IMG/VR virus record: IMGVR_UViG_3300029319_000540
Location: 1 to 23,111 of that record
DNA: 23,111 bases
Strand: one strand, 5' to 3'
From: a virus
The position numbers and the translations under genes were made by a program. Within the stretch, counting starts at the first letter, position 1; every line of letters begins with the position of its first letter. The notes below the pieces were generated by a model. That model did not search any database, was not told where the DNA came from, and saw only the letters and a list, made by a program, of their open reading frames with translations. Below are positions 18,501 through 23,111 of this stretch, piece after piece.

Positions 18501-21500
18501 TTTATACAGTGGGATCATATGATGAAGAGAGGTTTTCAAAAGATATACCTTCTATAGGTGGTGTCAGAGCCACAGATACATTAGACTTTAGACCTAGAGT
18601 TGCTGAATTTACTTCAACGACAAGTTCTCCATTTGATTTTCAAAATAGAAATTTCGCATCTGCAGGTGTAAATCCAACATTAGTAGTCACTCCTAATGAA
18701 TCATCAAAGATTGGTTATAGTTTTTATTTACCAAGGACAGATAAGTTAATACTTGATCCAACTATCAATATCGATTCTGGTTATACTAAAGGAGAGTTTC
18801 AAATTATTAAAGGTGTTTCATCCGAAAATCCAGTAACACCAGAAGACATTGAGACTGGAATGAGTCTTGCAACTATTGAAATTCCACCATATCTCTATGA
18901 TGTAAATGATATTAAAATTACTGTTATAGACAATCGTAGGTTTACGATGAGAGATATTGGTAAAATTGAAGATCGTTTGTCCAATCTAGAGGCAGTAACA
19001 TCATTAAGTTTACTTGAGATAGATACAAAAACATTACAAGTACAAGATGCTGATGGTTTATCAAGATTCAAATCTGGATTCTTTGTTGATGATTTTAAAA
19101 ATAATTCATTACTTGATATTTTAAATCCTGAATGTAAGGTAGATGTTGATTCTGATGCACAAGAATTAGTTATTCCAATTGATTTTTATTCATTAAAACC
19201 GGAGCTAGCTTTAGATCCATCGATTGATTCTACAACTGCTGATTTTTCTGCTGATTTAAATTTACTAGACTCTGGAATTAAAAAAACAGGTGATTTAATT
19301 ACTTTAGACTATGAAGAGGCAACATTATTAAATCAACCACTTGCTTCAAGAGTAGAAAATGTAAACCCATTTGCACAAATATCATTTGATGGTGGAGTAG
19401 TACTTAATCCAAGTGCAGATACATGGACAAGAAATATAATATTAGATAATGGAACAAGAACCGAATTCGGTGATAGAGATGATATATTTACATCACGCAT
19501 ACTTATCAGTAGTGAACCAGATACACATATTCGTTCTCGAAATGTTGGATTTAATGCAACAAGAATCAAACCTAATACGAGATTCTATGCGTTCTTTGAT
19601 AGTTCAAGTGGATTAGATATTATTCCAAAACTCATTGAAATTACAATGGATTCTGGTGTTTTTCAGATTAATGAAACTGTAGATGGTTTTGATGGGTCAG
19701 AAAAACTAATATCATTCCGCACATGTCAACCAAATCACAAATCTGGTAGTATATCATCCCCAACTGGAACATTTGGATTAAATCCTTACAACACTTCAGT
19801 AACTTTAGCAACAACTTATTCTGCATCATCAACGGTAGTCAATGTTGATATTGCATCTTTAACTGAAGAAGCACAAGGTAGATTCTTTGGTTATATCAAG
19901 AGTGGAATCAAATTAGTTGGTAAAACAAGTGGTGCGACTGCAACTGTTTCAAACATAAGATTAATTTCTGATAATGTAGGTAATTTGCAAGGGTCATTCT
20001 TCTTTAGAGATCCATTATCAACTCCAGTACCAGCAGTAAGATTTAAAAATGGTGAAAAGACATTTAGATTAACTTCAAGTAGCACAAATGAAGCAACAAA
20101 TATTGGCCCATCAGTAAGTGTTGCTAATGCAACTTATAGAACAAGTGGAATTGTAGATACAGTTAGACAAACACAAGTTATTGTAAGACCATTACCACCA
20201 CCTCCAGCTCCCGTAATAATTCAAAATATTATTGTGCCGAATGCAGATCCTCTGGCACAATCATTTACAGTAGACGAAACTGGTGCATTTTTAACATCAG
20301 TTGATATCTTTATGAAATCAAAAGATGTCAAAGAACCATTAACAGTTCAAATAAGAACAATGGAGTTGGGAACTCCTACTAGAGTTCAGGTTCAAGAATT
20401 TGGTGAAGTTGTATTAGACCCATCTCAAGTTAATATTTCTGATGATGCATCATTAGCTACAAATGTTAAATTCTCGTCACCTGTCTACCTTGAAGGGGGT
20501 AAAGAATATTGTATAGTATTACTTGCTCCAACATCAAACTCATATGAAGCATGGATTTCAAGAATGGGAGATTCCACAATTGAAACACAAGCATTACCAG
20601 ACTCTGAAAGTGTGATTGTTTCTCAACAATACATTGGTGGTAGTTTGTTCAAATCTCAGAATGGTAGTATTTGGACACCAAGTCAGTTTGAAGATATGAA
20701 AATCAAACTCAATAAGGCTAAATTTACTACAACTGACGCAACAGCATTCTTCTACAATCCAGAGTTAGATTATGAAAGTCAGTTGGTTCCAGATCTTCAA
20801 TCTAACGCTGTCAAATCTTATCCAAGAAAGTTAAAAGTAGAACTACAAAAGGTAACATCAAGTAGTTTAATTAATTCACTTGTATCTGGAGTTAAAATTA
20901 CTGAAGGTAGTGCAACTGCGACTGCACCTATGGGTACTCTTGAGAGAGTTGGATCTGAAATTGCAACTTCAAACAATTCGTTATCTATCTCAAGAGTTGG
21001 TGCCGGATATTCAGATGGAGTTTACACGAATGTTAACTTGTTTGCAATTACTGGTGCTGGATCAAGTGCAACTGGTATTGTGACAGTAACTAGTGGTGTT
21101 CCAAGTGCTGTTTCAATTACATCTGGTGCAAAAGGTCATGGATATTCCAAGGGAGATATCGTTGGGCTTGCAACAGCAGATATGGTTTCTGGTGGAGGAG
21201 CACAGATCAGTGTTGATGCAATAAGTGGTGTTGATACACTATTTTTAACTAATGTTCAAGGTGAAGATTACACACTTGGTCAAGATTTAGTTGTTAATGG
21301 AACTTTGCATAGTAGCACACCTATTACAAGTAGCTCGGTGATTAGTGATTTATTCACTGGTAATGTTCTTGAAGTCACTCAATATGGTCATGGTATGACT
21401 GCAGGAAATAATAAAGTTGAAATATCAAATGTCTCACCAACCACTGAACCAGCTCCTTTAACTGCTGAGTTGGGACTGAATGATAACTTCATCGTTGTTG

Positions 21501-22705
21501 GATCTGGAAACACTTCTAAGTTTGCAACATTTGAGGGAATCACAACATCAAGAGGTTATGTTCAGGTTAATAATGAAATTATAAGATATGACTCCATTGG
21601 AATATCATCAATTGGTATTGCAGAAAGAGGAGTAAACGGATCTGCTATTCGTGAGCATGCGATAGGAAGTTTAGCACTTAGTTATCAATTCAATGGTTTA
21701 TCATTAACAGGAATCAACACTGTTCATAATATGCCAAGTTCTGCGTTACTATCAAGTAAAAAAGATATTGACAACTACTTCATTGAAGTTCCAAGAGGTT
21801 CTGGTAGAACAGGATTACCTGACTTATCAGCAAATGATATTATGGCTTCATTTACAGATGAAAGGTCTGGTGGTGGAACTCAAATTCATGCGTCTAAGAA
21901 CATTCAGTTTAACAATGTTCTACCAAGATTTAATACAATTCAACCCGGAAATACATCAATCAATTCACAAATAAGAACAGTAAGTGGAACAAGTGTTGGT
22001 GGTTCTGAGATCTCATTCTTAGATCAGGGTTATGAAAACATTGAATTGAATAAAGTCAATCCATTGACATCTACAAGATTAGTTGCTTCTCCTGTGAATG
22101 AAACAGAGAGATTATCAGATTTACCAAAAAATAGATCTACCACATTATCAATGAGATTTACAACATCTGATGAAAATTTATCACCTGTCGTAGATACGAT
22201 GAATGGATCTCTTATATTTGGTAGAAGCAGGTTAAATAATCCTGTGTCAGATTATGCAAATGATGAGAGGGTCAAACAAAATGTTGGTGATCCACATTCG
22301 GGAATATATATTTCCAATCGTGTGGACTTAAAAACACCTGCAACATCAATAAAAGTTTTAATTAGTTCTGATAGAAAGACTTCTGCTGACTTCAGAACAC
22401 TGTATAAGTTATTCCGACCTGATTCGGAAGGTATTGAGCAATCATATGAATTGTTCCCCGGATTTGATAACTTAACAGATACAGATGGTGATGGATTTGG
22501 TGATTTAGTGATTGATGGATCAAAGAACTCTGGTCGTGCAGATTCTAAGGTTCCAGCCAACACAAGCGGTGAGTTTGTAGATTATCAATTTACAGTCGAT
22601 AATTTAACTGAATTTACTGGATTCCAAATCAAGATTGTATTCAACGGTACAAATGAAGCAGAAGCTCCTAAGTTTAAGGATCTTAGAGTGATTGCATTAG
22701 CATGA
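15560..22705 (+). CDS. Large virion structural protein, DUF4815-type N-terminal half
   Basis: This 2381-aa tail/baseplate protein starts with the DUF4815-type signature (NINPYYDDFSKDSNFYKVLF, NPGKPVQARELTTLQSILQD), followed by FFIRGNFVNVS and SPGKAYVRGYDIERP. Further family-like blocks are FYDYSRIVRNAGERTPNRRL from residue 945, DFRPRV at 1009-1014, RRFTMRDIGKIEDRLSNLE near 1127-1144 and KSGFFVDDF near 1174. A proline run (1544-1551) precedes a beta-sandwich-like domain at about 1565-1666 (DPLAQSFTVDE to EAWISRMGD). After this come a G-Y repeat region (1812-1913), an 'ERG' module (near 1967-2042) and a DxDxDGxxD loop at 2307-2315. It sits in the gene 9-10 region of T4 order but is not recognisably either. 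A peripheral baseplate or fibre-attachment role is inferred. The start lies three bases after the gp8 stop codon; its own stop overlaps the next start (ATGA). Confidence 0.85.
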   Translation: MPQKTNLNINPYYDDFSKDSNFYKVLFNPGKPVQARELTTLQSILQDQIESFGSHMFKEGSMVIPGNSQYDPEYFSIKLDSNHLGIPVSLYVDQLKGKILEGQSTGIKILIDDFSLPNDATGITDLTLFVKYIDAGIDNTSKFLEDGENLLIQESIVYGNTLINSGDTVANLIDVDASGVGCRVSIADGVFFIRGNFVNVSADKIVLDPYTNTPSYRVGLFVNEELVSANDDESLYDNARGFSNFAAPGADRLKISTTLTKKGLTDFNDKNFIEIMRLDNGQLKKLQNKSQYSLIKDYFAKRTYEESGNYSVGNFKFDVEESLNDGISNEGVFSTGELTDQGATPTDDLFALKVSPGKAYVRGYDIERPVTTILDIEKPRDKKEIELSSVPFKFGNKFQLNNVNGTPKLGININNTVSLRDRRKTTANATSGAGDQIGKARVYAFELTDAAYTGASSKFDLYLYDIQTHTTLVLNTAVSSTELPDTAFIEGLSSGASGFAVNAGGNSANIKLRDTSGTFIAGEQIRINGLTTVARSIKTVTAHRLEDIKSVYQDSSAFAGFAFDFSGDLVLKQSPISELGPGDEVNVDGSNVLTCAGKTFGSLKVNDIIIVNLTSNASPVFNRVSAISADLKSVTLVATTSVSNVNVGTVLQSNTPTGIRKGIPVIQDEGNGLFAQLENKNVSDVSLTNSDLSIKTQITGVSIGATGVFSANITDTDLGSGATFETFDEDRYSVHVHNGAIAPLTSDQVEIKNNGQTLLIQGLVGLTTTGANVVVNATVRKNDIKVKQKSFDRSKKVNVTLTNSGISTANGLTQNTTAFGLRVEDKIISLNNPDVVNVVGVYESLTTSNPVLDRLVFVSGLALNTASVIGEKITGSVSGAIAQITDRVSATIVEIAYLTQNKFAIGETVTFEESNIITNLQGITEGSYSNITSSYTLDKGQKQGFYDYSRIVRNAGERTPNRRLTIVFNHYTVPSNDTGDVYTVGSYDEERFSKDIPSIGGVRATDTLDFRPRVAEFTSTTSSPFDFQNRNFASAGVNPTLVVTPNESSKIGYSFYLPRTDKLILDPTINIDSGYTKGEFQIIKGVSSENPVTPEDIETGMSLATIEIPPYLYDVNDIKITVIDNRRFTMRDIGKIEDRLSNLEAVTSLSLLEIDTKTLQVQDADGLSRFKSGFFVDDFKNNSLLDILNPECKVDVDSDAQELVIPIDFYSLKPELALDPSIDSTTADFSADLNLLDSGIKKTGDLITLDYEEATLLNQPLASRVENVNPFAQISFDGGVVLNPSADTWTRNIILDNGTRTEFGDRDDIFTSRILISSEPDTHIRSRNVGFNATRIKPNTRFYAFFDSSSGLDIIPKLIEITMDSGVFQINETVDGFDGSEKLISFRTCQPNHKSGSISSPTGTFGLNPYNTSVTLATTYSASSTVVNVDIASLTEEAQGRFFGYIKSGIKLVGKTSGATATVSNIRLISDNVGNLQGSFFFRDPLSTPVPAVRFKNGEKTFRLTSSSTNEATNIGPSVSVANATYRTSGIVDTVRQTQVIVRPLPPPPAPVIIQNIIVPNADPLAQSFTVDETGAFLTSVDIFMKSKDVKEPLTVQIRTMELGTPTRVQVQEFGEVVLDPSQVNISDDASLATNVKFSSPVYLEGGKEYCIVLLAPTSNSYEAWISRMGDSTIETQALPDSESVIVSQQYIGGSLFKSQNGSIWTPSQFEDMKIKLNKAKFTTTDATAFFYNPELDYESQLVPDLQSNAVKSYPRKLKVELQKVTSSSLINSLVSGVKITEGSATATAPMGTLERVGSEIATSNNSLSISRVGAGYSDGVYTNVNLFAITGAGSSATGIVTVTSGVPSAVSITSGAKGHGYSKGDIVGLATADMVSGGGAQISVDAISGVDTLFLTNVQGEDYTLGQDLVVNGTLHSSTPITSSSVISDLFTGNVLEVTQYGHGMTAGNNKVEISNVSPTTEPAPLTAELGLNDNFIVVGSGNTSKFATFEGITTSRGYVQVNNEIIRYDSIGISSIGIAERGVNGSAIREHAIGSLALSYQFNGLSLTGINTVHNMPSSALLSSKKDIDNYFIEVPRGSGRTGLPDLSANDIMASFTDERSGGGTQIHASKNIQFNNVLPRFNTIQPGNTSINSQIRTVSGTSVGGSEISFLDQGYENIELNKVNPLTSTRLVASPVNETERLSDLPKNRSTTLSMRFTTSDENLSPVVDTMNGSLIFGRSRLNNPVSDYANDERVKQNVGDPHSGIYISNRVDLKTPATSIKVLISSDRKTSADFRTLYKLFRPDSEGIEQSYELFPGFDNLTDTDGDGFGDLVIDGSKNSGRADSKVPANTSGEFVDYQFTVDNLTEFTGFQIKIVFNGTNEAEAPKFKDLRVIALA
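20186..20212 (+). other. Proline-rich hinge in the 2381-aa protein
   Basis: The encoded peptide RPLPPPPAPV (residues 1543-1552) is the only proline run of this kind I found in the window. It separates the DUF4815-type region from the beta-sandwich-like domain that begins with DPLAQSFTVDE. A rigid or extended linker between two domains is the natural reading, by inference. Confidence 0.6.
20993..21298 (+). repeat. G-Y turn repeat region in the 2381-aa protein
   Basis: Three turns occur in about 100 residues: RVGAGYSDGVYTNVNLFAIT, GHGYSKGDIVGLATADM and VQGEDYTLGQDLVVNG. They are separated by 'GsSAtGIVTVTSGvpsaVsIt' and 'GGGAQISVDAISGVDTLFL' strand pairs. The plan matches the repeats in the giant gene and in gp8. 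Confidence 0.6.
21458..21685 (+). repeat. 'E-I-I-R-Y...E-R-G' module in the 2381-aa protein
   Basis: The encoded residues contain LNDNFIVVGSGNTSKFATFE, GYVQVNNEIIRYDSIG and IAERGVNGSAIREHAIGS. This is the fourth copy of the module found three times in the giant protein (for example LLKVDDEIITYT with CVRGFSG, and LKVGTELMKV with VERGSLGS). It links the two giant genes. Confidence 0.6.
22478..22504 (+). other. Calcium-loop-like DxDxDGxxD motif
   Basis: The encoded residues 2307-2315 read DTDGDGFGD, matching the aspartate spacing of thrombospondin type 3 and related Ca2+-binding loops. It lies about 70 residues before the C-terminus of the 2381-aa protein. Metal binding is an inference from spacing alone. 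Confidence 0.45.
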
Positions 22706-22902
22706 TACCTGTAGAAGGACATAAAAATCTCTATCGAGATGAAAAATCTGGTGCGATTATAAACTGTGATATCACAGGATATAATATGTACAAGAAATCT
22801 AAACATAAGAAACAATCTCAACAAAGTCGTTTAAACGAAATGCAAAAGGAGATTGATGAACTTAAATCTCTTCTAAGCCAATTAGTTGAGAAACAGTCCT
22901 AA
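22702..22902 (+). CDS. Small conserved-type protein with C-terminal coiled coil
   Basis: This 66-aa protein has two parts. The N-terminal half reads GHKNLYRDEKSGAIINCDIT, then GYNMYKKSKHKK. The C-terminal half, LNEMQKEIDELKSLLSQLVE, has leucine/isoleucine heptad spacing typical of a coiled coil. The ATG overlaps the stop codon of the 2381-aa gene (ATGA), so translation is probably coupled. I recall similar 'NLYRDE.tGAI.N.D...Y..Y' small proteins in marine T4-like phages, without an assigned function. The middle is rich in lysine and glutamine and may be basic and flexible. The coiled coil suggests oligomerisation or binding to a structural partner. The reverse-strand frame covering this region has no such features. 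Confidence 0.75.
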   Translation: MIPVEGHKNLYRDEKSGAIINCDITGYNMYKKSKHKKQSQQSRLNEMQKEIDELKSLLSQLVEKQS

Positions 22903-22917
22903 CACATGAAACATAAA

Positions 22918-22929
22918 AGTATAAATATA
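22918..22929 (+). promoter_or_regulatory. T4-type late promoter before the last structural gene
   Basis: TATAAATA at 22920-22927 sits in the 53-nt gap between the 66-aa gene and the next ATG at 22956. The flanking bases repeat the 12-mer AGTATAAATATA found before gene 8. It is 28 bases before the start codon, leaving a leader of roughly 20 nt. The gap holds no visible hairpin-plus-T terminator. Confidence 0.7.
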
Positions 22930-22955
22930 ACATAGATCATCATATTATTGAATAG

Positions 22956-23111
22956 ATGGCAGCAGTATATGTCAGTAACCTTGTTATCAACACAGGTTCA
23001 ACATTCCAACAACAGTTTGAACTAGAGAATGTATCTTCTAATTCTGCCTTGGATATTTCTGGATTCACTATCTCATCACAAATGAGAAAGCATGCAGGAA
23101 GTACAGGCATC
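22956..23111 (+). CDS. Virion structural protein, N-terminal part (runs off the window)
   Basis: The first 52 codons read MAAVYVSNLVINTGSTFQQQ, then FELENVSSNSALDISGFTIS, then SQMRKHAGSTGI. I recognise the 'MA.VYV.NL.IN.G..F.Q.F.LE' start and the '.QMRKHAGS' continuation as those of a virion structural protein common in marine T4-like phages. Its exact location in the particle is not known to me. The frame is open to the end of the window. A late promoter box lies 28 bases upstream. No strong Shine-Dalgarno is seen before the ATG. Confidence 0.75.
   Translation, partial: MAAVYVSNLVINTGSTFQQQFELENVSSNSALDISGFTISSQMRKHAGSTGI

Noticed and set aside
22585-22824. 79-aa minus-strand frame over the junction of the 2381-aa and 66-aa genes
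   Set aside because: Both forward frames continue through it, with an ATGA overlap and family-like protein sequence, so it is a shadow.
22903-22955. Terminator between the 66-aa gene and the last gene
   Set aside because: No stem-loop followed by a T run could be found in this gap; it holds only the late promoter and a short AT-rich leader.

Overview
The window is a virion structural (baseplate/tail) cluster of a large contractile-tailed, T4-like phage. It most resembles the marine T4-like myoviruses (the cyanophage and pelagiphage kind). The evidence is the gene order 6 - giant protein - 8 - DUF4815-type protein - small protein - 'MA.VYV.NL.IN' structural protein, the gp6 and gp8 family signatures, and late-promoter boxes of the TATAAATA type. 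The DNA is AT-rich (roughly one third G+C by eye), which fits a phage of a low-GC marine host. The host itself cannot be decided from this sequence.

Layout, all on the + strand and almost gapless. Positions 2-70 are the C-terminal tail of an upstream gene, possibly gene 25. Then come gp6, a baseplate wedge protein of 632 aa, and a 3996-aa protein in the gene 7 position whose N-terminus looks like the marine T4-like wedge protein and whose remainder is a string of beta-rich repeated modules with one YHYH-like domain. A 36-nt gap with a late promoter box follows. After it come gp8, a baseplate wedge protein of 519 aa, and a 2381-aa structural protein with a DUF4815-type N-terminal half, a proline hinge, a beta-sandwich-like domain and a C-terminal calcium-loop-like motif. 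A 66-aa protein ending in a coiled coil overlaps its stop codon. A second late promoter box then precedes the start of another virion structural gene that runs off the window.

Working together: gp6 and gp8 are parts of the T4 baseplate wedge, and the gene between them sits where T4 encodes gp7, the wedge initiator. The two giant proteins probably extend outward from this wedge as peripheral baseplate or fibre-like material. Both giants and gp8 carry copies of the same short glycine/tyrosine repeat, which suggests sharing or shuffling of surface modules across the cluster.

I see no tRNA, CRISPR array, insertion sequence, integrase, metabolic gene or convincing terminator. Minus-strand open frames all lie inside long plus-strand genes or overlap one. 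No new kind of system such as defence or conflict is visible. The most unusual content is the architecture of the 12-kb gene.
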